Source: Acidobacteriota bacterium (GTDB lineage: Bacteria > Acidobacteriota > Terriglobia > Bryobacterales > Bryobacteraceae). From it: 64,000 bases of DNA. The position numbers were made by a program, and so were the translations under genes. Of this stretch, positions 35,389 through 44,872 are shown piece by piece (the first letter of the stretch is position 1; each line of letters opens with the position of its first letter). A model generated the notes under the pieces. It made no database searches and had not been told where the DNA came from. It saw only the letters and a list, made by a program, of their open reading frames with translations. Location: contig JAFDVZ010000015.1 of the NCBI GenBank assembly GCA_018268715.1, forward strand, positions 62,001 through 126,000, in the 5' to 3' direction.

Positions 35389-35886
35389 TCACGAACCGGC
35401 GTGCGTCACAGGACTATATCGCGAAGTCAGGATCTCGCTCTGGCGATCCATCCACTCGTTCAGCAGTTTCTTGTCCTCAGGGAACTTGCTTCCCGGTTTT
35501 GACAAGAGATTCGCCGACTGGTAAATCGCATCGAACTGAGTCTCCGCATCGTCATCGTCGAGATGGTTCCAGAGCTTCTCGTACTTCGTCGCGATATCCT
35601 GCCACTGCGTCATCAACTCGGATGCGTCTCGAGATACCGTCGAGTATTGGCTGAACAGCAGCCAAGCGCTGACGGCCGTCGCGACGATTGGGACACTGGC
35701 TCGAACCATGGGATCCGCCGCGAACAGCGCCGATGCAATGGACCCGGACGATAAGACGAAGCCTGCAACCCGGAACCACTTATCGTATTGCTGATACTTC
35801 GCCACCAGAGCCGCAAAGTAGTGGGTTCGCATATAGGCGTACACCATTTCTTCCCACACCCGCGCATTCAGAGTGTTCAGGTCCAT
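35389..35886 (-). CDS. Two-TM membrane protein, SLATT-like
   Basis: 165 residues. An N-terminal amphipathic helix (VWEEMVYAYMRTHYFAALVAKYQQYDKWFR) leads to two hydrophobic helices (about 41-59 and 64-80), then a long helical, acidic C-terminal region. This helix-TM-TM-helix plan resembles SLATT-domain proteins, predicted pore-forming effectors in nucleotide-signalling and other conflict systems. No nucleotide cyclase or SLOG gene is adjacent, so an effector role is speculative. A proline-rich 34-residue ORF follows 2 bp after its stop. It is divergent from the AraC gene. Confidence 0.55.
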   Translation of the reverse strand: MDLNTLNARVWEEMVYAYMRTHYFAALVAKYQQYDKWFRVAGFVLSSGSIASALFAADPMVRASVPIVATAVSAWLLFSQYSTVSRDASELMTQWQDIATKYEKLWNHLDDDDAETQFDAIYQSANLLSKPGSKFPEDKKLLNEWMDRQSEILTSRYSPVTHAGS

Positions 35887-35976
35887 ACCCGGCTCCTGGC
35901 TTCAATTCTAACGCGGCGCGCCTTGCACCCGTGCTGCGCGCCGCCTGGGAGGCTCAGCCGTGCCATGCTGGGAATC

Positions 35977-36801
35977 ATGCCAGACCGCGTGCACCGGGTG
36001 ACGTCGCACCCTGCTGCCCTGGCGGGCGTCCAGGCGATCTCGCTCGTATCGAACCACAGCTTCCCCCGCCACTCCCACGACGAGTTCGGCATCGGTCTGA
36101 TGGAGGCGGGCGCGCACCGTTCCTGGAGCGCCGTCGGCGCAGTCACGGCCTCGGCCGGCGACGCCATCATGGTGAACCCCGGCGAAATCCACGACGGAGC
36201 CCCCGCGGGCGACGGCGTCCGCGCCTGGCGCATGCTCTACATCGATCCGCCGGCGCTCGAACGCGCCATGGAGCAGGAGTTCGCCGGCGCAATCGAAATG
36301 GTGCGCCCGGTCGCAAGCGACGATCATCTGCGGCGGCTGCTCGGCGGACTGTTCGACTCGATCGCGACCCATCCCGCCGACGCCATGCCGGCCGAGGAAG
36401 CCCTGCTCCGCACCCTCGCCTGGACCCTGCGATCCCACTCCATCGCGAAGCCGCGCCACGCTCCCCCGGCGCCGGTCTCGCGCGCCGTCGCCCGGCTGGA
36501 CGCGGCCCCGGAACAGCCCGTCACGCTCGCCGAACTTGCCGCGCTAGCCGGCCTCAGCCGCTTCCAACTGCTGCGTGGCTTCGTTCGGGAACTCGGCATC
36601 ACGCCGCACGCCTATCTGATCCAGAAGCGCGTCCTGCTCGCCCAACGTCTGCTGGCCTCGGGCGCGGATCCGGTCGACGCCGCCCTGCGCTCCGGTTTCG
36701 CCGACCAGAGCCACCTGACGCGAGCCTTCGTTCGCCAGTTGGGCATCACCCCCGCCCGCTACCGCGCCGCAATTTCGTTCAAGACCGCGCCCCGCTCCTG
36801 A
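35977..36801 (+). CDS. AraC-family transcriptional regulator
   Basis: 274 residues from ATG 35977 (35965 is an alternative). An N-terminal cupin sensor domain (FPRHSHDEFGIGL, VNPGEIHDG) is followed by a C-terminal double HTH: LAELAALAGLSRFQLLRGFVRELG and DAALRSGFADQSHLTRAFVRQLGITPARYR. The latter is the standard AraC signature. The ligand is unknown. The GNAT gene follows 15 bp later on the same strand and may be co-transcribed. Confidence 0.9.
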   Translation: MPDRVHRVTSHPAALAGVQAISLVSNHSFPRHSHDEFGIGLMEAGAHRSWSAVGAVTASAGDAIMVNPGEIHDGAPAGDGVRAWRMLYIDPPALERAMEQEFAGAIEMVRPVASDDHLRRLLGGLFDSIATHPADAMPAEEALLRTLAWTLRSHSIAKPRHAPPAPVSRAVARLDAAPEQPVTLAELAALAGLSRFQLLRGFVRELGITPHAYLIQKRVLLAQRLLASGADPVDAALRSGFADQSHLTRAFVRQLGITPARYRAAISFKTAPRS

Positions 36802-36816
36802 TGGCAGACTCGGGTC

Positions 36817-37314
36817 ATGATCCGCCCCTGCACCGAAGCCGATTTCGACGCGATCCATTCCATCATTAACGACGGCGCCCAGGCCTACCGCGGCGTGATT
36901 CCCGCCGACCGCTGGCATGAGCCTTACATGTCGCGCGACGAACTCCGCCACGAGATAGCAAGCGGCGTCGCCTTTAGCGGTTATGAAGAGGAGGGCGAAC
37001 TGCTGGGCGTCATGGGGATTCAGCCGGTCGACGACGTCACCCTGATCCGCCACGCCTACGTCCGCACGGTGAGTCGCCGCGCAGGCGTCGGCGGCCGGCT
37101 CCTTGAAAGCCTCATCCAGGGCGCCGCCACGCCGGTTCTGATCGGGACCTGGGCCGACGCCGTCTGGGCCGTCCGCTTCTACGAAAAGCACGGCTTCCGC
37201 CTCACCACGCCCGAGGAGAAGGTGCGCCTGCTCAAGCGCTACTGGTCGATCCCGGACCGCCAGGTCGAGACCTCGGTGGTGCTCGCCGACGCGCGATTCA
37301 CCGCGTCGCAGTAG
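36817..37314 (+). CDS. GNAT-family N-acetyltransferase
   Basis: 165 residues. The GNAT core is visible: VRTVSRRAGVGGRLLESLI (acetyl-CoA binding, R/Q-x-x-G-x-G/A region) near residue 88 and FYEKHGFRLTTPEEK near 129. It acetylates an unknown amine. It sits behind the AraC gene and overlaps the end of the convergent GT39-like gene by 17 bp. Confidence 0.85.
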   Translation: MIRPCTEADFDAIHSIINDGAQAYRGVIPADRWHEPYMSRDELRHEIASGVAFSGYEEEGELLGVMGIQPVDDVTLIRHAYVRTVSRRAGVGGRLLESLIQGAATPVLIGTWADAVWAVRFYEKHGFRLTTPEEKVRLLKRYWSIPDRQVETSVVLADARFTASQ

Positions 37315-38935
37315 GCTTCCCGAACTCCGACAGCTCGAAAATCGGCCGGCCATTCGAATCGCGGACGGTGGCGAGCACATTCCGCCGATACCCCAGCCGC
37401 GCGGTCCCCTCCAGGAAGTGTTTGGTGGTCCCCGGCACGATGTCGTAGGAAGGTGTATAGCTCACAAACACCGACCCGGGAATCAGCAGCGCCTTATCGA
37501 GCGACGAGTCGTCGACGCTCCACAGCCGCTCGATGCGCCCCTGGTGCAGCATGCGAAGCGTCGTCTCGGTCCCCCACTCCACCAGGAACACGGGCCGCTT
37601 CTCATACCCGGTCAGCAGGTCCGATAGCGGAAACACCGCGTCGGACCAGATCACCGCCGGACCATTGCGGACAAACTGCGCCAGATACTGATTCACCGTC
37701 AGCAGGTTCGCCCCGCACAACATCGCCAGCGCCACCGCGTAGGCGGGCGTCGCCCAGCGCTTCAGACGGTCCGCGCCTCCCGCCAGCGCCGCCGCGATCA
37801 CGACATGCGGCAGCGGCCACAGCAGCACGATATGATGCGACCCGCCCCCGGCGTTCTTCGTGAACAGCATCTGCGCCCAGGCGACGCCCATCGTGATCAG
37901 CGCGAACAGCACCCATCTCCGGCGCCTCCACCACAGCGGCGCAGCCAACACTGAAGCGGCGAAGGCATAATCCAGCCAGTCGTCGCTCCAATCCCCCGCC
38001 ACGTCCCGAACGCCCACCGCCGCCGCCTCCAACGCCGTTCGAGGAGCCCTCGCCGCTTCCCGCGTCTCATCGTTCACGATATAGCCGAACAGCGCCCCGC
38101 CCGAGAGCGTCCGCCGCGCGGTGACCACCTTCTGCGCTGCGTCCTCGGTCGAAAAAACAGCGTTGCCTTGAAACGTCTGCATCGGGTTCCGGACGTTATA
38201 CACGATCAGCGGCGCCGCGCCGACGCCGAACCCCACCACCGCCGCCGCGACGTTACGAATCCGGAGCGCCCGCCGGATCTCCCGGCGAAACAGCGCGAGC
38301 GCCCCAATCCCCGTCCCGCTTAGCATCCAGACGAAGATGGCCTTGTCCCACATCGCGAGCCCGAACATCAGGAACCCCGCCCCGATCCGCCACGGGCTCT
38401 CCCTCCGCTGCCCTTCCACCGCCAGCAGGACGCCCAGCGCCCACCCCATGTGTTGGATCGCCACGGGTCCCCAGTCGAACGTCGTGGTCAATATATAGGA
38501 GGCATCGGTCGCAAGCAGCATCGCCGCGGCGAAAGCGACCCGATTTCCCGCCGTCCGGCGCACCAGCGCGTACACCCCCGCCACCGTCGCCGCGCCGATC
38601 AGGATCGCCGGCAACCGCAGTGACCAAACGTTTGGGCTCCATAGCCAAAAGATCAGCCCGAACAGCCAGGTCTTCGCCGCGCCTAGGTAGCTCATCAGCA
38701 TCAGCGGCACATCGTGATGAAAAGCCCGTATTTTCATCTCTCTCGCCACCTCTGCGTACAGCGGCGAGGCGAACAGCGCCTCATCGTACTGGATGCCCGC
38801 ATAGGGTGCGAGCGCGCAGGCGGCGGCCAGGAAGCCCACCACCGGCGTGACCCCGCTCACACACCGCTTGACAAGCAGTGTATGATCTTCTTTGCCTGAT
38901 GGTTGAAAAGCTGCGTTGGGAGTCTCTGGGCTCAC
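37298..38935 (-). CDS. Polytopic GT39/ArnT-like glycosyltransferase
   Basis: 545 residues with about ten membrane helices. Early QYDEALFASPLYAEVA carries the acidic pair expected at the first extracytoplasmic loop of GT-C transferases (dolichyl-phosphate-mannose / ArnT type). It ends in a soluble domain of about 120 residues. It would move a sugar from a polyprenyl-phosphate donor to lipid or protein at the periplasmic face. The start is GTG 38935 and is uncertain. A TATAAT lies about 110 bp upstream (39044-39049). Confidence 0.68.
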   Translation of the reverse strand: MSPETPNAAFQPSGKEDHTLLVKRCVSGVTPVVGFLAAACALAPYAGIQYDEALFASPLYAEVAREMKIRAFHHDVPLMLMSYLGAAKTWLFGLIFWLWSPNVWSLRLPAILIGAATVAGVYALVRRTAGNRVAFAAAMLLATDASYILTTTFDWGPVAIQHMGWALGVLLAVEGQRRESPWRIGAGFLMFGLAMWDKAIFVWMLSGTGIGALALFRREIRRALRIRNVAAAVVGFGVGAAPLIVYNVRNPMQTFQGNAVFSTEDAAQKVVTARRTLSGGALFGYIVNDETREAARAPRTALEAAAVGVRDVAGDWSDDWLDYAFAASVLAAPLWWRRRRWVLFALITMGVAWAQMLFTKNAGGGSHHIVLLWPLPHVVIAAALAGGADRLKRWATPAYAVALAMLCGANLLTVNQYLAQFVRNGPAVIWSDAVFPLSDLLTGYEKRPVFLVEWGTETTLRMLHQGRIERLWSVDDSSLDKALLIPGSVFVSYTPSYDIVPGTTKHFLEGTARLGYRRNVLATVRDSNGRPIFELSEFGKPTATR

Positions 38936-39533
38936 GCGCGCACCGGGTTTGTGGAGCGCGGATCCGGCGGGTTCAGTGCGCCGCCGCGACCTCGCATTGC
39001 GGGAAAAGTGTAATGCAATGAGAATTCTTTACAGTAACTCTACATTATACAGTTGCAGGCTGCTGTAACCTGATTCCGGCGAATTCGTCAGTACAGATTG
39101 CCAGTAAACAAACCGGCGAAGCGTCCGATGAGTCCTGGCAGGCGTCAAAGCGGCGCCGGATCGCGAAGGGGTGAGAGGAAGTCCTGCTGAACGGAACTCC
39201 TCTCGCGTGGTCACGAAATTGCTAGCCGAGTGTGGTATGATTTCGGGTGCTGGATTTTACGCAGCGGCTCAACCGGGGACGAACGTTCGCCCCCCGCGGG
39301 CGCCGGCGGCTCACCTGAAATCCCCGCGCTTGGCAATTCTCGCGCAGGTATTCTGTAGCGAGACGGCCCGAACGCGCGCAAGATCCGATTTCGACGACGA
39401 ACCGTATCGTTCGAAAGGGCGGCTTTGAAGCCGCGCCAGACGTTCTGACGGAATTGAACCTTTTCGAGGATTCCGACGTCTAATCGAGTTGAACTGACTG
39501 TTAGAGAAGAACAAGAACAATAAGAGGTAAGCC
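38936..39533. other. 598-bp intergenic region upstream of dksA-like and GT39-like genes
   Basis: No convincing gene. It contains a relatively AT-rich patch near 39010-39055 with TATAAT on the minus strand, and a small hairpin GCGGCT-TTGA-AGCCGC at 39419-39434 in the leader of the dksA-like gene. Small frames here (for example 39171-39428) lack family resemblance and ribosome sites. Confidence 0.6.
39044..39049 (-). promoter_or_regulatory. -10-like TATAAT before the GT39-like gene
   Basis: A perfect TATAAT reads leftward within an AT-rich patch. The region 17 bp further upstream (CAGGTT) is a poor -35. Confidence 0.3.
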
Positions 39534-39917
39534 ATGACGAAGACCGAACTCAACAAGTACCGAAGCATCCTGGAGGAAAAGCAGGCCGAGCTCGAACAAG
39601 TGATCCGTAACCGCGAAGCCATCACCATCGAGAAGAGCCCGGATGCCCTGGATGAAGTGCAGCATGCGGCCGAGCGCGAACTCGCGATCCGCAATCTCGA
39701 CCGCGAATCCAATCTCCTTCGCAACGTCCGCGCCGCGCTCCGCCGCATGGACGATGGCTCCTACGGAGTCTGCTTACATTGCGAAGAGGACATCAGCCCG
39801 AAGCGTTTGAACGCCGTGCCCTGGACGCCCTATTGCATCCAGTGTCAGGAACAGGCCGACCGCAATCGCGAAGAGCTGAACGACTCGCTTGACGACCTGC
39901 TCGTAAACGCGGCGTAA
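39534..39917 (+). CDS. DksA/TraR-type C4 zinc-finger protein
   Basis: 127 residues. A long coiled coil fills residues 1-75, with the DALDEV sequence at its tip comparable to the acidic DxxDxA tip of DksA. A C4 zinc finger CLHC ... CIQC follows around 80-105. Such proteins bind the RNA polymerase secondary channel and tune transcription with ppGpp. AGAGGTAAGCC gives a good ribosome site. A hairpin with T-run follows the stop (39955-39986). Confidence 0.9.
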   Translation: MTKTELNKYRSILEEKQAELEQVIRNREAITIEKSPDALDEVQHAAERELAIRNLDRESNLLRNVRAALRRMDDGSYGVCLHCEEDISPKRLNAVPWTPYCIQCQEQADRNREELNDSLDDLLVNAA

Positions 39918-39954
39918 TCCAACACGGTTCGGGTTTTCGCAGGCAGTATCGGAG

Positions 39955-39986
39955 GGCGCGGGCTATGCTCGCGCCTTTCGTGTTTT
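39955..39986 (+). terminator. Rho-independent-like terminator after dksA-like gene
   Basis: GGCGCG (39955-39960) pairs with CGCGCC (39970-39975), with inner GC pairs, followed by TTTCGTGTTTT. It lies 38 bp beyond the dksA-like stop and just before the convergent yfiH-type gene end. Confidence 0.5.
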
Positions 39987-40687
39987 CAGACCCCGGCCCG
40001 AACTCCGCCGGCCCGAACTCCGATGGCCGCGATCATCCGCCCGGCCGCCTCGCGATCCCGCCGGAACGAATCGAGCGTCGGCGTACAGGCGGTGCAGGGC
40101 GCCCCGGTGAAAGCCTGCGTCGCCGGAACCCCCGCTTCCACCAACTGGCGCCGATTCACCTCAGTGAGATCGATCTTCACATGTCGATCGATGCCGTCCA
40201 ACTCCGGAAACCACCGCCCGAACCGGCCCGCCACCTCTGGTCCCACCTCGTAACAGCACACCCCGATCGCTGGCCCGATCGCCGCCCATACGTCGCCCGG
40301 GACTGTCCCAAAACGCACCATCATCTCCGAAATGGTACACTTCACGATCTCCGCCGAGGTCCCCTTCCACCCCGCGTGGACCGCCGCCACCGCCCGCCGA
40401 CAGGCGTCAACCAGCAGCACCGGCACGCAGTCCGCCGTCCGGACCCCCACCAGCGCGCCCGGCTTCGACGCCACCAGCGCGTCGCCCTCGCCGATCCAGC
40501 CCGCTCCCGCCGCATCGGCGGCGACGACAATCGCCGAATGCACCTGTTTGACCATCGACAGGCGCGCTGGGTCCGGCCACGCGCCGGACCGAGCCGTCCC
40601 GAAGCCATGCTCCAGCCACTCGAATTGTTCGAAAGCGGGGACGCGATAGACGTCCGTTTGGGAATCTTTCAGGTAGGCGACCTGCAC
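39986..40687 (-). CDS. YfiH/PgeF-type multicopper-fold purine nucleosidase/laccase-domain protein
   Basis: About 233 residues from GTG 40687, 5 bp after the nuoB stop. RTADCVPVLLVD, AAVHAGWKGTSAEIV and the C-terminal CTACTPTLDSFRRD are hallmark Cys/His motifs of the YfiH (PgeF) family. These zinc proteins were first called laccases, and later work links them to purine nucleoside cleavage and peptidoglycan editing. The longer frame to 40903 is the nuoB region in another frame and was rejected. Confidence 0.85.
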   Translation of the reverse strand: MQVAYLKDSQTDVYRVPAFEQFEWLEHGFGTARSGAWPDPARLSMVKQVHSAIVVAADAAGAGWIGEGDALVASKPGALVGVRTADCVPVLLVDACRRAVAAVHAGWKGTSAEIVKCTISEMMVRFGTVPGDVWAAIGPAIGVCCYEVGPEVAGRFGRWFPELDGIDRHVKIDLTEVNRRQLVEAGVPATQAFTGAPCTACTPTLDSFRRDREAAGRMIAAIGVRAGGVRAGV

Positions 40688-40692
40688 TCCCC

Positions 40693-41298
40693 CTAGGATA
40701 CTGGAGTGTAGATCTGCTTCATCTGCTCGACATCGGGCGCCGGGTTCTGCGTCTGCGCCACCATGACGCGCTTCTTGAAATCCTCGAGCATCGACGGATC
40801 CAGCCGGACCTCGGTCGGCCGCCGCACCAGCGACGTCATCGTGTCGATCTTGTCCTGCAGCTTCATCAACCCGTAGAACAGGTTCTCCGGCCGCGGCGGG
40901 CAACCCACGATGTACACATCCACCGGCACGATCTTATCCACGCCCTGCAGCGTCGAGTAGGTGTTGAACGGCCCGCCCACGTTGGCGCACGCGCCCATTG
41001 AAATCACCCACTTCGGATCCGGCATCTGATCGTAGATCCGCTTCAGCACCGGAGCCATTTTCAGCGTCACCGTCCCCGCCACGATCATCAGGTCCGATTG
41101 CCTCGGACTCGGCCGGAACACCTCGGCTCCAAATCGCGCGATGTCGAACCGCGCCGCGCTCGCCGCGATCATCTCGATCGCGCAACACGCCAGCCCGAAG
41201 GTGAGCGGCCACACCGACGACTTACGCGCCCAGTTGAACACGTAGTCGACGGAGGTCGTAAGAAAATTACGCTCAAACTGGTTTTCGAGGAACGGCAT
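40693..41298 (-). CDS. nuoB: NADH-quinone oxidoreductase subunit B (orphan)
   Basis: 201 residues. The N2 [4Fe-4S] cluster ligands are all visible: the adjacent pair in [13 protein letters not shown] in [10 protein letters not shown], and GCPPRPENL. The protein is the terminal iron-sulfur subunit of complex I. Other nuo genes are not in the window, so nuoB is detached from the usual cluster or is a duplicate. It is followed 5 bp later by the yfiH-type gene. It is divergent from the aquaporin gene. Confidence 0.93.
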   Translation of the reverse strand: MPFLENQFERNFLTTSVDYVFNWARKSSVWPLTFGLACCAIEMIAASAARFDIARFGAEVFRPSPRQSDLMIVAGTVTLKMAPVLKRIYDQMPDPKWVISMGACANVGGPFNTYSTLQGVDKIVPVDVYIVGCPPRPENLFYGLMKLQDKIDTMTSLVRRPTEVRLDPSMLEDFKKRVMVAQTQNPAPDVEQMKQIYTPVS

Positions 41299-41402
41299 AG
41301 CTTAACTCTTGAGTTTACCACCAGCCACACGGGCCTTCGCGGCCCCAAAAAGCGCCCAAAAACGTCCACCGGCCGCTCGCAATGATACAATTCCAGGTTC
41401 CT

Positions 41403-42173
41403 ATGGGTAAAGACCGTCTTGGCGCCGAGTTGATCGCCGAGTTCCTCGGAACGCTCGTCCTCATCGCATTCGGCAATGGCGTCGTGGCCATGGTCCTCCT
41501 GTTCGGTCACAACGTGCCGGGAGAAGTGGTGAACGGAGGCTTCACCAACATCACTCTCGCCTGGGGCCTGGCCGTCACCATGGGCATCTTCGTCGCCGGC
41601 AAGGTCAGCGGCGCGCACCTCAACCCCGCCGTAACCCTGGCCCTCGCCCTATTCCGCGGATTCCCGTGGAAAAAGGTGGTCCCCTACGCCCTCGCCCAAA
41701 CCGCCGGCGCCTTCTGCGCAGCCGCCCTCGTCTACTGGAACTACCATCCGGCCTTCCTCAAAGCGGACCCCGGCCTCGACCATACCGCCGGCATCTTCAC
41801 CACTTTCCCCGCCTTCCCCGACGTGCTCTCCGCCGGACTCCTCGATCAGACCATCGGCACGGCGCTGCTCCTGCTTCTGATCTTCGCCATCGGCGACGAG
41901 TGGAACCAGCCCCTGGCCCCCGGCCTTGCGCCCATCCTCGTGGGACTGGTCGTCGTCGTCATCGGCATGGCCTTCGGCGGCATGCACGGCTACGCCATCA
42001 ACCCGGCGCGCGACTTCGGCCCGCGCCTGTTCACCGTGCTCGCCGGATTCAAGAACAACGGACTCACCGACGGCCTGCCCGTCTGGTGGGTTCCCATCGT
42101 GGGGCCCCTGGCGGGCGGAGTCCTGGGAGCCGCCATCTGGGACTTCGGAATCCGCCGCTACCTGAAGCCGTAA
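41403..42173 (+). CDS. Aquaglyceroporin (MIP family, GlpF-like)
   Basis: 256 residues from ATG 41403 (ATG 41382 would add 7). Six membrane helices with two half-helix motifs: SGAHLNPAVTLA and YAINPARDFGPR. Asp after the second NPA motif and the DFGPR continuation mark the glycerol-facilitator branch. It would conduct glycerol or other small neutral solutes. It is divergent from nuoB and convergent with the CDGSH gene (3 bp gap). Confidence 0.93.
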   Translation: MGKDRLGAELIAEFLGTLVLIAFGNGVVAMVLLFGHNVPGEVVNGGFTNITLAWGLAVTMGIFVAGKVSGAHLNPAVTLALALFRGFPWKKVVPYALAQTAGAFCAAALVYWNYHPAFLKADPGLDHTAGIFTTFPAFPDVLSAGLLDQTIGTALLLLLIFAIGDEWNQPLAPGLAPILVGLVVVVIGMAFGGMHGYAINPARDFGPRLFTVLAGFKNNGLTDGLPVWWVPIVGPLAGGVLGAAIWDFGIRRYLKP

Positions 42174-42176
42174 GCC

Positions 42177-42407
42177 CTACACCTTCGGCTTCGGCGGAGG
42201 CAGTTCCCGAGCCTCACACACCGACTGAAACCCAGCCCGATTGTGCGCGCCATCGCAGAACGGCTTATTCGCCGACTGTCCGCAGCGGCACAGCCCGATA
42301 GCCGTGCGCCCGGCCAGCCCAAACGCATTCCCGGCGGCGTCGCAAATCTCGAAGTCGCCCTCCAGCCGCAGCGGGCCGTTATTGAAAACAGTGACTTTGG
42401 TGGACAT
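42177..42407 (-). CDS. CDGSH-type iron-sulfur protein
   Basis: 76 residues. The single CDGSH motif is CRCGQSANKPFCDGAH, with three Cys and one His to hold a [2Fe-2S] cluster. The start carries MSTKVTVFNNGPLRLEGDF, a common N-terminal extension. The role in redox or iron handling is not specific. It lies 33 bp downstream of the end of thrC, on the same strand. Confidence 0.88.
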   Translation of the reverse strand: MSTKVTVFNNGPLRLEGDFEICDAAGNAFGLAGRTAIGLCRCGQSANKPFCDGAHNRAGFQSVCEARELPPPKPKV

Positions 42408-42440
42408 TCGTCACGATGGTAGCATGCGCCCCACCGCCGC

Positions 42441-43667
42441 CTACCGCGGGGTAATCAGCCCGCCCAGCTTGTCCTGCTCCGACATCGTGGACCTCGGAAA
42501 CCGCGTCGAATAGGCCTCCAGATACTTCAGCCCCGCGCCGGTGTTAAACAACACCACGCGCTCGGCCGGCTTCAGGAACCCGCTCGCAAACAGCCGCCGG
42601 GCCGCCGCCACCGTGGCCGCTCCCTCGGGCGCCGCGAAGATGCCTTCGGTCGACCCCAACTCGGCCCCGGCGTCCAACATCTCCTCATCGTCCACAGCAA
42701 TCGCAGTGCCACCGCTCTTGCGCACCGCATCCAGCATCAGGAAATCGCCCAACGGCTTCGGCACCCGCAGCCCGCTGGCCGCCGTATGCGCGTCATTCCA
42801 GAACTCGCTGCGCGTCTCGCCGCGCTCAAAGGCCCGCACTACGGGCGCGCACCCGGCCGCCTGCACCACCACCATCTTGGGCCGCTTCGACGAAATCCAC
42901 CCCAGCGCCTCCATCTCCTCGAACGCCTTCCACATGCCGATCAGTCCCACGCCGCCGCCCGCCGGATAGAAGATGGCGTCGGGCAACTGCCAGCGGAAAT
43001 CCTCGGCGATCTCATACCCCATCGTCTTCTTGCCTTCGATGCGGTACGGCTCCTTCAGCGTCGACACGTCGAACCAGCCCTCTTTGTCCTTGCGTTCGGC
43101 CACCATGCGCCCGCAATCGCTGATCAGCCCGTCCACTAGCGTCACGTGCGCGCCGAAGGCCTTGCATTCGACATAGTTCGAATTCGGCACGTCCTTGGGC
43201 ATGAAGATATGCGCCTCGATGCCCGCCGCCGCCGCGTAAGCGGCCGCCGCGCTCGCCGCGTTGCCGGCCGAGGGAATGGCGATCTTCTGGATGCCGAACT
43301 CCTTGCACATCGACAGCGCGCACGACAGCCCGCGAGCCTTGAACGACCCCGTCGGCTGTATCCCCTCGTCCTTCACCCATACGTCGGAGCCGCCCAGCCG
43401 CTTGCCCAGCCGCTCCGTGCGAGTCATCGGCGACAAGCCCTCGCCCAGCGTCACAATCGACGACGGCTTGCTCACCGGCAGCACCGGCGCGTACCGCCAC
43501 ATATGCGGCGGACCGCTCTCAATCCACTCGCGGCTCCAGCTCTGGCGCGCCTTCTCCAGGTCATAGCGCACCAGCAGGGGCCCTCCGCACTCGCACAGGT
43601 TATGCGGCTGTCCCGCCGGGCGCGTCTTGCCGCACAGGCTGCATTCCAAATGGGTGATCGTTGTCAT
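42441..43667 (-). CDS. thrC: Threonine synthase
   Basis: 408 residues. An N-terminal zinc ribbon (CSLCGK...CECGGPL) is followed by the PLP-dependent core with the lysine in [12 protein letters not shown] near residue 110, [17 protein letters not shown] near 135, and [13 protein letters not shown] near 240. This domain order fits the group of threonine synthases with a zinc-ribbon head. It converts O-phosphohomoserine to threonine. A related threonine-dehydratase-like function is less likely given the ribbon. Confidence 0.87.
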   Translation of the reverse strand: MTTITHLECSLCGKTRPAGQPHNLCECGGPLLVRYDLEKARQSWSREWIESGPPHMWRYAPVLPVSKPSSIVTLGEGLSPMTRTERLGKRLGGSDVWVKDEGIQPTGSFKARGLSCALSMCKEFGIQKIAIPSAGNAASAAAAYAAAAGIEAHIFMPKDVPNSNYVECKAFGAHVTLVDGLISDCGRMVAERKDKEGWFDVSTLKEPYRIEGKKTMGYEIAEDFRWQLPDAIFYPAGGGVGLIGMWKAFEEMEALGWISSKRPKMVVVQAAGCAPVVRAFERGETRSEFWNDAHTAASGLRVPKPLGDFLMLDAVRKSGGTAIAVDDEEMLDAGAELGSTEGIFAAPEGAATVAAARRLFASGFLKPAERVVLFNTGAGLKYLEAYSTRFPRSTMSEQDKLGGLITPR

Positions 43668-43807
43668 TTCGATGGATTCGCCCCCAGGATATCAGTTCGA
43701 AAAATGCGCGCGTCCGTGACAATTTCGACCCCGCTTCTGCGCACTTACCACAGGGACCCGTATCTTTGCCTGACAAACGGGCCCGTTGGAGTGGAGGAAA
43801 CCATCAC

Positions 43808-44872
43808 ATGACCCGACGAATGTTCTTCGTGTCTCTGGCCGCGCTGTCGGCCGCCACCGCCGCGTTCGCGGCCCCGCCCCGTCCCATCGGCGATTCCCGC
43901 TTTCTCGCCTCCGTGCCCGCCCCGGGCTACCCGGAAGGCATCGCCATCCACGGCAACCGCGTCTACGTGTCCGGCCCGGCCGCCTTCAACGTCCCCGGCG
44001 CCCCCAGCATCTGGGTCTACGACAAGAACACGAACGCGCTCGTCGAAACCATCGAGGTGCAGGGCTTCGGCTCGCCCGTCTTCGGCGTCTCCTGCATCGC
44101 ATTTGGAGACGGCGAGAAGCTCTACGTCGCTGCCGAAGGCGTCGGCATCGTTGAAGTCAACGTCGCCACCCGCGCCCAGCGGCTGTATGCGGGGGGCTTC
44201 CAATTCGTGGGCGGGTCGCAATATCAGTCCGGCCCGGCCATGCTGCTGAACGATCTGGCCTTCGACAAGCGCGGCTATCTCTACGTCACCGACAGCTTCC
44301 AGGCCGCCATCTGGCGCGTTCCGCCGGGCGGAGGCGCGCCCGTGTTGTGGTATCACAGCTCCCTGGTCGATGGCGTCTTCGGACCGAACGGCGTGCGCGT
44401 GGACGCCAAAAGCGAGAAGTTGTACTTCGACGTCACCCTTGTGCCGGGCGGCTTCGATCAGAACGGTCCGATCAATTCCACCGGCGCCGTCTACACGCTG
44501 CCGTTGATTGACAGCCCCACCGACAGCGATCTGCAACTCTTTCACGCCTACCCGACCGAATCAGGCGGACTCTACGGCTCGGCCGGTCCCGACGGCGTCG
44601 CCTTCGGCAAGTCGGGAAACCTGTATGTCGCCCTCGCCGGAACCAGTCAGATCTCCGTCCTCTCGCCGAGCGGCCAGGAAATCGCCCGCTTCAGCGGACC
44701 CGCCGCCACATCGGACCCGAACCAGCCCCTGACCTGGCAGAATCCCGCCAACATCGCCATCGACAACAGCGGCAAGCGCCTGCTGGTCACCAACCACGCG
44801 AGCCTGGTGTCGAACCCCGTCTTCGCCATCTTCGACGTCTATGTCGACGATCACGAAGGCAAACTGTGGTGA
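43808..44872 (+). CDS. Secreted SMP-30/NHL-type beta-propeller protein
   Basis: 354 residues from ATG 43808 with a good ribosome site (GGAGG, 9 nt upstream). A signal peptide (RRMFFVSLAALSAATAAFAA) is followed by a six-bladed propeller with repeated strands such as PEGIAIHGNRVYVSG, NDLAFDKRGYLYVTDS and PDGVAFGKSGNLYVALAG. This resembles the SMP-30/gluconolactonase superfamily. Catalytic residues are not certain, so it may be a lactonase or a binding protein. Upstream is the divergent thrC gene. Confidence 0.75.
   Translation: MTRRMFFVSLAALSAATAAFAAPPRPIGDSRFLASVPAPGYPEGIAIHGNRVYVSGPAAFNVPGAPSIWVYDKNTNALVETIEVQGFGSPVFGVSCIAFGDGEKLYVAAEGVGIVEVNVATRAQRLYAGGFQFVGGSQYQSGPAMLLNDLAFDKRGYLYVTDSFQAAIWRVPPGGGAPVLWYHSSLVDGVFGPNGVRVDAKSEKLYFDVTLVPGGFDQNGPINSTGAVYTLPLIDSPTDSDLQLFHAYPTESGGLYGSAGPDGVAFGKSGNLYVALAGTSQISVLSPSGQEIARFSGPAATSDPNQPLTWQNPANIAIDNSGKRLLVTNHASLVSNPVFAIFDVYVDDHEGKLW

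Noticed and set aside
39171..39428. 85-residue frame in the dksA upstream region
   Set aside because: No ribosome site, no recognisable domain, and it lies in a region that behaves as leader DNA.
40688..40903. Extended start for the YfiH-type gene
   Set aside because: The extension is nuoB read in another frame; homology begins after GTG 40687.
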